From Verrucomicrobium spinosum DSM 4136 = JCM 18804 (lineage in GTDB: Bacteria; Verrucomicrobiota; Verrucomicrobiia; Verrucomicrobiales; Verrucomicrobiaceae): 64,000 nt of DNA. Both the position numbers and the translations under genes were made by a program. Positions 26,018 to 33,522 of this stretch are shown one piece after another. The stretch's first letter is position 1. Each line of letters starts with the position of its first letter. Below the pieces are notes generated by a model. It saw only the letters and a program-made list of their open reading frames with translations, was not told the DNA's origin and did not search any database. The stretch covers positions 2,885,105-2,949,104 of the forward strand of contig NZ_ABIZ01000001.1 of assembly GCF_000172155.1 (NCBI RefSeq), in the 5' to 3' direction.

Positions 26018-27771
26018 CAGGATTCGAGGCTGCGGCTGCGGGTGACGAAGATGCCCTGCGGTCTCCACTGCAGGAACAGGATGATGGTGCCCAGCACGAG
26101 GATCTTCCCGAGCACCGGGTTGCCGAGGATTTGCTGGAGAGACTGGTCAACGACCCCGATGCCGAGGGCGCTGATGACGGTGCCGATCATGTTGCCGACG
26201 CCGCCCACGACCACCGTCATGAAGGAGTCCACGATGTAATTCTGACCGGTGTAGGGACCGACGTTGTCGATCTGGGAGATGAACGCGCCTGCCAGACCTG
26301 CCAGGCCACTGCCGAAGCCGAAGGTGAGCATGTTCACGCGCTCCGTTCGCACGCCCATGCAGGCGGCCATGTCGCGGTTTTGCATTACGGAGCGGATGAG
26401 GAGACCCAGCGGCGTCTTGTTCAGCACTGCCCAGGTGAGCACGATGATGATGACCGCAAAGCCAATCACAAAGAGACGGTTCCAGTTGAACGCGATGTCA
26501 TTCACCACCCAGCTGCCAGAGAGCCACGCAGGGCTTTCCAGGGCCACGTTTTGCGGGCCGAAGATGAGGCGCAGCAACTGCTGCATGACAATGGAGACGC
26601 CCCAGGTGGCGAGCAGGGACTCCAGCGGGCGCTTGTAGAGGAAGCGGATGATACCGCGCTCCAGGCCGATGCCTACGAGGGCTGCCATGAGGAAACTACA
26701 GGGCAGTGCGACGAGGAAGTACACGCTGAACGTGGCCCCTGTGGCATGCATGCCGGGGATGGTGAACGTCAGCGAACTCTGGCTGAATGGCGCGAGCGTG
26801 AGCCCGGCACCGAAGATGCACTGCACCACATAAGTCGTGTAGGCACCGACAACGAGCAGTTCACCGTGGGCCATGTTGATCACGCCCATGAGGCCGAAAG
26901 TGATGGCCAGACCGATGGCGACCACGAGCAGGATGGAACCGGTGGAAAGGCCGCGGAACATGGTGCCAGCGGTGTTCACCACCTTTACGTGGGCGGCGAT
27001 CTTCTCCAAGGCGGCAGTGGCTGCGGCGGCGACCTCCTTTTTGCCTTCCTTTGTGGCTTCAGACGCGAGCGTCTTCAGTGCATCCTGGCTGGGGATGGAC
27101 CCCATGGCCCCGAGGGCGGCGCAAGCCTTGATGCGTTCGGCATCATCGGGCGACTTGAGCTGGGTCAGTGCGATGGATTGTTCGAGGGCCTTTTTCACTC
27201 CCGGATGCGTCTCCACCTTTTGACGTTCGAGAAGAGCAGGCAGCTTTTCGAGATTCAACTCCAGGCCCACATCACTGACGGCACGAAGGCGGATCTTGAG
27301 ATCCGGATTGGAGAGGGCCGCCATGTCTGTGAGATCCTTCATGGCACGGCGGATGTTGGAGTCCGTCTCTGCACCGCTGACCTCGGCCGGGTCAATCAAG
27401 ATAGGTTTGCCCTCAGCATCCTTGAAAGGGGACTTGTCGAGGACGAGCAGGGCGGCCTGTTTGCCGTCGGCATCCTTCTCGCCGGTGAGAGTCACTGGGG
27501 TAATCTTGCCCTCGTCGTCCTCGTGAAGATAGATGCCGCCTTCTTTCCAGAGCGTCAGGAGCTCTGTCGCGATCGGACCTGCATCGGCAGGGATCTTGCG
27601 GATCGCAGCCACTTGCTCGGCGCTCTCTTGTTTTGTGAGTGCCTCCACCACCGCGGCTCGCACCGTGGCCTCAGAGGTGGCGGGGCCGTCTGCCGCCAGT
27701 GTGCTGGACCTCATCAAGGAGGCCAAGCCCAGTGCGAGCAGGGCACATGTAAAAGTGTTTCGCAAAAGCAT
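26017..27771 (-). CDS. urtB: Urea ABC transporter permease UrtB
   Basis: The protein has 584 aa. A signal peptide (about 1-27) is followed by a periplasmic region of about 240 residues with HEAT-like helical repeats (AERIKACAALGAMGSIPSQD is one). The LivH-like permease domain begins about residue 275 (GLAITFGLMGVINMAHGELL). The long N-terminal extension is a known feature of UrtB proteins. It is the first gene of the twelve-gene minus-strand urea cluster. The usual urtA gene for the binding protein is not upstream. A candidate sigma-54 promoter lies 19 bp before the ATG. Confidence 0.93.
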   Translation of the reverse strand: MLLRNTFTCALLALGLASLMRSSTLAADGPATSEATVRAAVVEALTKQESAEQVAAIRKIPADAGPIATELLTLWKEGGIYLHEDDEGKITPVTLTGEKDADGKQAALLVLDKSPFKDAEGKPILIDPAEVSGAETDSNIRRAMKDLTDMAALSNPDLKIRLRAVSDVGLELNLEKLPALLERQKVETHPGVKKALEQSIALTQLKSPDDAERIKACAALGAMGSIPSQDALKTLASEATKEGKKEVAAAATAALEKIAAHVKVVNTAGTMFRGLSTGSILLVVAIGLAITFGLMGVINMAHGELLVVGAYTTYVVQCIFGAGLTLAPFSQSSLTFTIPGMHATGATFSVYFLVALPCSFLMAALVGIGLERGIIRFLYKRPLESLLATWGVSIVMQQLLRLIFGPQNVALESPAWLSGSWVVNDIAFNWNRLFVIGFAVIIIVLTWAVLNKTPLGLLIRSVMQNRDMAACMGVRTERVNMLTFGFGSGLAGLAGAFISQIDNVGPYTGQNYIVDSFMTVVVGGVGNMIGTVISALGIGVVDQSLQQILGNPVLGKILVLGTIILFLQWRPQGIFVTRSRSLES

Positions 27772-27789
27772 GATTGGACGCCCGTCAAA

Positions 27790-27805
27790 AGCAGCGTCCG
27801 TGCCA
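27790..27805 (-). promoter_or_regulatory. Candidate sigma-54 (-24/-12) promoter for the urt-ure cluster
   Basis: On the minus strand the sequence is TGGCACGGACGCTGCT. It matches the RpoN consensus TGGCACG-N4-TTGCT with one mismatch (C for the first T of TTGC), and GG and GC are exactly ten bases apart. The predicted start lies only about 8-10 nt before the urtB ATG, which is tight. Nitrogen control through RpoN would suit a urea uptake and hydrolysis cluster; that link is inferred. Confidence 0.5.
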
Positions 27806-27873
27806 GATTTAGGAGATCGCTGGCATAAAAATCTCGCACTGTGCCCAAAAGGGGTATTGGGGGATTAGGATTG

Positions 27874-28333
27874 GACAGAATTAACAGAATTAACGGAATT
27901 GGTGTATAGAGCAGGAGGGCTTAAGATGAGTTTGAGCCCTGCACGCGAGATGCGAGTCTCGAGTCCCGGAGGGACTCTGGAGTGGAGCCGGTGGTGAAGG
28001 GCCTGTACTCAGGCCGGGAACCACCGGACGACGGGGCATTAGATCATTCCGTCCCGGATGGGACGGCGGACAGTGAGGCGTCGAGTCGTTGATTGGTGCC
28101 GACAGGGCGGGCGCATGATCCGGCGTCCCTTCCGGGACGCATGGATAGCGGTATGCAATGTCCGGTGGTTGTCACCACCGGCTCCATTCCGCCGTCCCTC
28201 CGGGACGAGTTGCCTGGGCTCTTTGTCCCCTCGGCAACTGCATTGCTTACGCCGACATCAACCCGGGATCCCAAGTGAAAATCACCGCGTCCCTCAGTCA
28301 AAACCCAATTCTGTAAATTCCGTTAATTCTGTC
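27874..28333. repeat. Inverted pair of a 27-nt GACAGAATTAACGGAATT-type repeat
   Basis: The copy at 27874-27900 reads on the plus strand and the copy at 28307-28333 on the minus strand; 24 of 27 positions agree. A second inverted pair of the same motif occurs at 34706-34732 and 34787-34813. Here the arms enclose about 400 bp of hairpin-rich sequence. The right side continues into a GCCTCTGTGCCCTCTGCG segment that resembles the outer arms of the second element. Confidence 0.75.
27961..28207. repeat. Cluster of GC-rich hairpins between urtB and the PLP gene
   Basis: Hairpins in order are GAGTCCCGGAGGGACTC (27961-27977), nested CCGGTGG/CCACCGG around GGCCTGTACTCAGGCC (27988-28027), CCGTCCCGGATGGGACGG (28049-28066), GCGTCCCTTCCGGGACGC (28123-28140), CCGGTGGTTGTCACCACCGG (28162-28181) and CGTCCCTCCGGGACG (28193-28207). 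Most share the word GTCCC-GGGAC. No coding frame here looks real. Confidence 0.75.
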
Positions 28334-28394
28334 TAAAAAATCAGCCTCTGTGCCCTCTGCGTCTCTGTGGTTTATTCCACATTCACTCGCTCAC

Positions 28395-29891
28395 TCACTC
28401 CGCTTTCGCCAGCGCCTGTTTCATCCGCTCGATGATGACTTCCGCAGGCTCCAGACCCACAGAGACGCGGATGAGGGAGCGGTCCACACCGCAGGTCTCA
28501 GCCCAGTCCAGCTCATCATAGTGGGCGAGCAGGGTGTAGGGGCATACCAGGGTGTAGTTAGTGCCGAGGCTGGGGCCTTTGCAGAACTTCATCGCATCGT
28601 ACACTGCGGGCGCTTTGGAAGGATCCTTGAGGACAAAGGAAAGCAGGCAACCGTGGCCGCCATCATCACGCTGGAGGTGATCGTAGATGCCGCTCTCATC
28701 GACCAGGCTATGATACACCTTGGCGACCGCAGGGTGCTCAGAAAGGTATTCAAAGAGGGCGACGCCGTTGCGGCTTACTGACTTTACGCGGTCCACGTAG
28801 TCGCGGGAGTTCTCCTCCAGCACCACGGCATCGCCGCGCCAGAGCTCGTGATCGGCGTGCTTGTTCAGGAACTCGGCAAACTCGTCGTGGAAAGGGGAGT
28901 CGCTGTTCAGGATCACGGATCCCGCCAGGACGTCACCCACGCCTGAGAAAGCCTTGGTGAGGCTGGTGGTGACCACGTCAGCGATGAGGAAGGCGTCCAC
29001 ATTGACATTCGTGGCCACGGTATCGTCCACGATGATGGGGATATCCTTCTCCTCAAGGAATAGCATCTCACTCACCCGGCGCAGGTCCACGGTCTTGAGC
29101 TGCGGGTTGCTGGGGACCTCGGCAAAGATGCCAGCCAAGGGTTCGGCTTTGATGATATCGCGAAGCTTATCGTAGTCCGCCTCCCCAGTGAAAGGCAGGA
29201 AGTGTGCCCCGGTGCCGAACTTTTCCTGGAGCTTCAGCACATCCACATAGGGAAAGTCGAGCTGCACCGTGCGACGCTCGGGCAGCAGGGTGGTGAGCAT
29301 GCGGTGCACGGCATAGTTTGCAGCCATGCCGGAAGGGAAAAGAAAAACATCCTCTGGACGCTGCCCGGTGATCTCCGCCAAGCGCTCCTTGATAGCTTGA
29401 TTGGCCCGGGCACCCGCCTCAACGGTGTACTGCTGGCAACCAGCCCCGGTGGCAAACTCCGCCTGACGGATGCTCACCACCTCACCGGCAAAGCGCCAGA
29501 ATTGCCGGGCCAAATCGTAGGCGGCTCCTGGGAAAAACGTCACTCCCAGGGCTTCCGGCCCATACTCCAACGTGCGAGCGGCATCGACGCGATGGCGACG
29601 CAGGTAGTTGGCGCAGCGCTCTGCGTGCACGAGGCGCGGGAAAACCAAGGCCCGCTCGCCCGGTTGGGCGTGTTCCTTCTCCACCTTGTCAAAAAGGGCT
29701 GCGATGGCTGGCGGCACAAAGAAGCGGGGATACCCGCTGCGGAACTGACCCACCACGGCCGGATCCTTCTCCTCATACCCGATCACATGCGACCAGAGCG
29801 GCAGGCAAACCGAGATCCCATACGGCGTGGGCGGAATGGGCGAGCCGAGGTCTTCGGGTTTGCAGAGGGGGTCGGTCAGAAGGTTGCGCAC
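28395..29891 (-). CDS. PLP-dependent cystathionine gamma-synthase-like protein (long form)
   Basis: The protein has 498 aa. An N-terminal region of about 130 residues precedes a Cys/Met-metabolism PLP fold (about 150-498). The PLP lysine lies in SLTKAFSGVGDVLAGS, with DDTVATNVNVDAF upstream (cofactor Asp) and RVSVGLEPAEVIIERM at the end. The extended N-terminus and SLTKAFSG wording recall the long cystathionine gamma-synthases of fungi more than E. coli MetB. It should act in sulfur amino acid synthesis; the acyl-homoserine substrate is unknown. The frame begins with GTG 23 bp from an IS element that separates it from a second PLP gene. Confidence 0.82.
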   Translation of the reverse strand: MRNLLTDPLCKPEDLGSPIPPTPYGISVCLPLWSHVIGYEEKDPAVVGQFRSGYPRFFVPPAIAALFDKVEKEHAQPGERALVFPRLVHAERCANYLRRHRVDAARTLEYGPEALGVTFFPGAAYDLARQFWRFAGEVVSIRQAEFATGAGCQQYTVEAGARANQAIKERLAEITGQRPEDVFLFPSGMAANYAVHRMLTTLLPERRTVQLDFPYVDVLKLQEKFGTGAHFLPFTGEADYDKLRDIIKAEPLAGIFAEVPSNPQLKTVDLRRVSEMLFLEEKDIPIIVDDTVATNVNVDAFLIADVVTTSLTKAFSGVGDVLAGSVILNSDSPFHDEFAEFLNKHADHELWRGDAVVLEENSRDYVDRVKSVSRNGVALFEYLSEHPAVAKVYHSLVDESGIYDHLQRDDGGHGCLLSFVLKDPSKAPAVYDAMKFCKGPSLGTNYTLVCPYTLLAHYDELDWAETCGVDRSLIRVSVGLEPAEVIIERMKQALAKAE

Positions 29892-29914
29892 GTCGAAAAA
29901 TGATGAATTAGGAA

Positions 29915-31340
29915 CACAGCCGTCCCACAGCGAAACAAAAAGGTGACTGGCGGCCTACCCCACACAGGGTAGGCCTGAGATGAAATTCAAACCAGCCAAA
30001 GTCATTGGAAGCGTTCTGGGGCAGCTTTGCAAGCTCATTCCCGGGCACTTGGTCGCGAACCTCTGCGCTCAACACCACCACGGCAGCCAGCCGCGCACCT
30101 TCAGTTCCTGGAGTCACGTGGTCAGCCTGCTCTACGCGCAACTGACACACTCCATCAGTCTCAACGATGTGTGCGACAGCTTGAGGCATCATGCCGGGGC
30201 CCTCGCTGCCATCCGCGGAGCGACACCGCCAGCCCGCAACACCCTGTCCCATGCCAATAAGAATCGGGACAGCGACCTGATGGAGACCCTCTTTTGGAAG
30301 ATGTTGGATCATCTCCAGCATCGGCACCCCGGGTTTGGCCTGCGCTATGAAGGACTGCCCCGGCGGTTTAGACGGGCCATCTACGCCATCGACTCCAGCA
30401 CCATCGCCCTGGTGGCCAACTGTATGAGTTGGGCCAAGCACCGGCAGCGCAAGGCGGCGGCCAAGCTCCATTTGCGTCTCAACCTGCAAACCTTCCTGCC
30501 AGCCTTTGCCATCATCGAAGAAGCCTCTCATCATGATGACTCGCGCTCCCGCGCGCTTTGTGCCAGCCTCAAAGACGGGGAAATTGCCTTGTTTGACAAG
30601 GCTTACATCAACTTTGCCCACCTCTGGGAGTTGACCGGGCGGGGCATCTTCTGGGTCACCCGTGCCAAGGACAACATGAGCTACCGGGTGACGCGCAAGC
30701 TCCAGGCACGGCCGCAAGGCAAGGTGCTGCGCGATGACCTCATTGTGCTCAAAGGAGCCAGGAGCCTTTCGCAACATCCCGGCCCGCTGCGCCGGGTGGA
30801 GATGCTCGTGGAGCTTGACGGCAAGGAAGTGCGCATGGCCTTTATCACCAACCAGACAGAATGGGCCGCCAGCACGGTAGGAGAACTCTACCAGAGCCGC
30901 TGGGGCATTGAAGTGTTCTTCAAGCAGATCAAGCAAACGCTCTGCATCTGTGATTTTTTGGGACATAGCAAAAACGCGATCCGCTGGCAGCTCTGGGCGG
31001 CCCTGTTGCTCTATGTGCTGCTGCGGTTCCTGGCACAAGTATCGGGCTGGCCGCACAGCTTCACCCGCCTCTTCACGATGATCCGAGGGGTGACTTGGAG
31101 CCGGGTGGATCTGCTCAGATTGCTGGCGTTCTATGGGACAGCAGGCGGTCCATGGAAGATGCGAGCCAGCCCGCAAAGCGTGTATCTGCCTGGGCTGGAG
31201 CCCCCCGTCTATGGGACAGCAGGCGTCGCATAACGGAGCAGGACCGCCCCGTTTGAGAAATCACTTTCGCAAAAGGCACTTCAAAACATCACCAACTCAA
31301 GCCTCTGGCGCTGCTTTTGCAGGGCTATGGGATGACTGTG
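29915..31340 (+). mobile_element. Complete IS4-type insertion sequence, 1426 bp
   Basis: The terminal inverted repeats are CACAGCCGTCCCACAGC (29915-29931) and GCTATGGGATGACTGTG (31324-31340), pairing at 14 of 17 positions. A 9-bp target duplication AATTAGGAA lies directly outside both ends (29906-29914 and 31341-31349). One transposase gene fills the element. The identical duplication indicates a simple, fairly recent insertion. Confidence 0.9.
29980..31233 (+). CDS. IS4 family transposase
   Basis: The protein has 417 aa and is uninterrupted. A DUF4372-like N-terminal region (about 1-80) precedes an RNase H-like DDE domain. The acidic triad is visible as Asp138 (AIDSSTIAL), Asp206 (LFDKAYINF) and Glu311 in YQSRWGIEVFFKQIK, the YREK-type signature of IS4. 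It performs cut-and-paste transposition by acting on the element's terminal repeats. All key residues are present, so the element could be active. Confidence 0.95.
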   Translation: MKFKPAKVIGSVLGQLCKLIPGHLVANLCAQHHHGSQPRTFSSWSHVVSLLYAQLTHSISLNDVCDSLRHHAGALAAIRGATPPARNTLSHANKNRDSDLMETLFWKMLDHLQHRHPGFGLRYEGLPRRFRRAIYAIDSSTIALVANCMSWAKHRQRKAAAKLHLRLNLQTFLPAFAIIEEASHHDDSRSRALCASLKDGEIALFDKAYINFAHLWELTGRGIFWVTRAKDNMSYRVTRKLQARPQGKVLRDDLIVLKGARSLSQHPGPLRRVEMLVELDGKEVRMAFITNQTEWAASTVGELYQSRWGIEVFFKQIKQTLCICDFLGHSKNAIRWQLWAALLLYVLLRFLAQVSGWPHSFTRLFTMIRGVTWSRVDLLRLLAFYGTAGGPWKMRASPQSVYLPGLEPPVYGTAGVA

Positions 31341-31387
31341 AATTAGGAATTAGGAATGATAAATGGGGAGCGACCAGATAGTTCCCT

Positions 31388-32617
31388 TCACCCCAGCGCC
31401 TGCTCGACGTCCGACCACAGGTCCTCGATGTGCTCGATGCCCACGGAGAAGCGAACGACGCCATCAGTGATGCCCACCGATTCGCGGACCTCACGGGGGA
31501 TGCTGGCGTGCGTCATGCTGGCGGGGTGGCAAATAAGGCTCTCGATGCCGCCCAGGCTTTCGGCTTTGGTGAAATAGCGGGAGCGCTGCATGAATGCCAT
31601 CGTTTCCTCCAGGTTCAGCCCTAGATCAGCAGTGATGATGCCGCTGCCGCCGCGCATTTGCTTCTTGGCAAGTTCGTACTGGGGGTGAGAGGGGAGGAAG
31701 GGGTAACGCACCCAGCGGATGCCGCTGCGCTGCTCCAGCCGCTCGGCAAAGGTGAGCGCGTTGGAGTTGTGTCGCTCCATGCGGATGGCCTCGGTCTTGA
31801 GACCACGGGAGGTGAGCCAGGCGTCGAACGGAGACGGCTGCAGTCCCAGAGCCTTCTGGGCAAAGATCATCTTGTCCTGCCACTCATCGCTATCGGTGCA
31901 GACGGCACCGCCGAGGGCGTCAGAGTGGCCGTTGGAGTACTTGGTGGTGCTGAGCAGGGAGAGCGTAGCCCCCAGGGCGATGGGCTGCTGCACGTAACTG
32001 GAGGCAAAGGTGTTGTCCACCAGCACCGGGGCGTTCACGCTCTTGGCTACCTCGCTGATGGCGGCGATGTCCAGCACCTTGAGCATGGGATTGGTGGGGG
32101 ACTCGATCCACACCAGCGCCGGCTTGAGCTCGGTGATCTTGCTGTAGTTGGCCGGATCGCTCAGGTCGAAGTAGCAGGGCTTCACGCCAAACTTCTCGAA
32201 CACCCGGGCGAAGAGGCGGTAGGTGCAGCCATAGACGTTCTCTTCCAGCACCACCACGTCGCCCGACTTCAGTGTGGAGACGACGGCGGTGATGGCGGAC
32301 ACGCCGCTGGCGAAGACGCAGGCGTGGCGGCAGCCCTCCAAGGCGGCGAGGGTCTGCTGGAGGTTCCGGAAATTCGGGTTGCCGGAGCGGGTGTAGTCGA
32401 AGCCGCCCTCATTGCCGTACTCAAACGTGCTGGTGAGGTACACCGGCGGGATGACCGCACCCGTTTGATCCCGCCAGTCGTGGCCAACATGGATGGCGGC
32501 GGTTTCAAACTGTTGAGAGGGTGAACCGGAGGGAGAGGAGGGCGAGGACTGGGACACGGGAGGCGGACACTGGCACAGGGGGATACGAAGTGCAACCGGG
32601 GGACAGATGTCCGCCAA
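31388..32617 (-). CDS. Cystathionine gamma-synthase/lyase family PLP enzyme
   Basis: The protein has 409 aa and the classical Cys/Met-metabolism fold. Landmarks are the N-terminal substrate loop TAAIHVGHDWRDQTGAVIPP, DYTRSGNPNFRNLQQ, cofactor Asp in VLVDNTFASSY, PLP lysine in STTKYSNGHSDALGG and C-terminal VRFSVGIEHIEDLWSDVEQAL. It could be a MetB synthase or a lyase; sequence inspection cannot decide. The longest frame starts with TTG; the first 30 residues are Pro/Ser-rich and a GTG at 32557 is an alternative. It follows the esterase gene by 14 bp. Before IS insertion the next PLP gene lay only about 60 bp downstream. Confidence 0.9.
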   Translation of the reverse strand: MADICPPVALRIPLCQCPPPVSQSSPSSPSGSPSQQFETAAIHVGHDWRDQTGAVIPPVYLTSTFEYGNEGGFDYTRSGNPNFRNLQQTLAALEGCRHACVFASGVSAITAVVSTLKSGDVVVLEENVYGCTYRLFARVFEKFGVKPCYFDLSDPANYSKITELKPALVWIESPTNPMLKVLDIAAISEVAKSVNAPVLVDNTFASSYVQQPIALGATLSLLSTTKYSNGHSDALGGAVCTDSDEWQDKMIFAQKALGLQPSPFDAWLTSRGLKTEAIRMERHNSNALTFAERLEQRSGIRWVRYPFLPSHPQYELAKKQMRGGSGIITADLGLNLEETMAFMQRSRYFTKAESLGGIESLICHPASMTHASIPREVRESVGITDGVVRFSVGIEHIEDLWSDVEQALG

Positions 32618-32631
32618 GGGTGGGGCGGGGG

Positions 32632-33522
32632 CTATTTTTCCTTCAGATGCTTGTCAAAAAACGCCAGCACCAGGGGGCGGAGGTCCTTCTGCTTCGGCTG
32701 GAGGTGGAAGGTGTGCGGGGCACCCTCGATGATCTCGATCTGGTGCTCCACGCCGACCTTCTCCAGAGCCCGGGCAAAAAGGCGGGACTGCTCCACATCC
32801 ACCGTGGTATCGGCGGTGCCGTGCAGGATGAGGAAGGGTGGGGCGTTCTTGTCCAGGTACGTGGTCACGGAGAACTGCTTGTACAGGTCCGGGGCCTGGG
32901 CGCGAGACTTGCGCAGGGCGGCGACGTCTTTCCAGGACAGGAATTCAATGGGCCCGTACAGGTCCACGGCGCACTTGATGTCGCAGGGGTACTCGCCATA
33001 GGGCCCCTTTGGATCAAGCCCGTCCTTGGCCTGGGTGACTGCCAGCATGGAGGTGAGGTGGCCTCCGGCGGAGCCACCGATGGCCCCGATGCGCTTGGGA
33101 TCAATGTGAAGGCGTTCGGCGTTCTTGTGCAGCCAGCGCACAGCCGTCTTGCAGTCGTGCAGGTTCTGCGGCCAGCAGATCTGGTCCGGCGGGCTCTTGG
33201 GATCGTGGAGCTTGTAGTCGATGCTGAGTGCCACGTAGCCGTGGGTGGCCAGGGTGTTGCCGATGTTCTCCTCGCGGGCGGCGTTCTTCACTCCGCCGGT
33301 CCAGCCGCCGCCGTGGATGATGACCACTGCCGGATAGAGCGTGCCGGATGGGGGAGGGGTGGCAGGCTGGTAGAGATCGGCCTTCTCCTTCCGGTCGGGT
33401 TCAAGGTAGGTGATGTCTTTCTCCAGCGTGACGCCCGGGGCGGCCTTCTGGGCATGAAGAGGGCCCGCCAGAGCCGCGGTGAGGAGGATCGACGCAAGAA
33501 CGGGAGTTGGGGAGAGTTTCAT
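32632..33522 (-). CDS. Secreted alpha/beta hydrolase (BD-FAE/esterase type)
   Basis: The protein has 296 aa. A Sec signal peptide (MKLSPTPVLASILLTAALAG, cleavage near LHA-Q) precedes an alpha/beta hydrolase domain. The oxyanion motif HGGGW lies at 70-74, the nucleophile Ser151 in GGSAGG, the acid Asp238 in HGTADTT, and His270 or His273 in APHTFH. This family includes acetyl-xylan and feruloyl esterases and carboxylesterases. It probably acts in the periplasm on plant polymer esters; the substrate is a guess. Its ATG shares a CATG with the divergent oxidoreductase start. Confidence 0.9.
   Translation of the reverse strand: MKLSPTPVLASILLTAALAGPLHAQKAAPGVTLEKDITYLEPDRKEKADLYQPATPPPSGTLYPAVVIIHGGGWTGGVKNAAREENIGNTLATHGYVALSIDYKLHDPKSPPDQICWPQNLHDCKTAVRWLHKNAERLHIDPKRIGAIGGSAGGHLTSMLAVTQAKDGLDPKGPYGEYPCDIKCAVDLYGPIEFLSWKDVAALRKSRAQAPDLYKQFSVTTYLDKNAPPFLILHGTADTTVDVEQSRLFARALEKVGVEHQIEIIEGAPHTFHLQPKQKDLRPLVLAFFDKHLKEK

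Noticed and set aside
24977-26239. Plus-strand frame of 420 codons opposite urtC
   Set aside because: Antisense shadow of urtC with no recognisable motif.
26131-27828. Long plus-strand open frame of 565 codons opposite urtB
   Set aside because: The translation is rich in His, Asp, Gly and Glu in the pattern expected from the reverse strand of GC-rich coding DNA; urtB has clear homology on the other strand.
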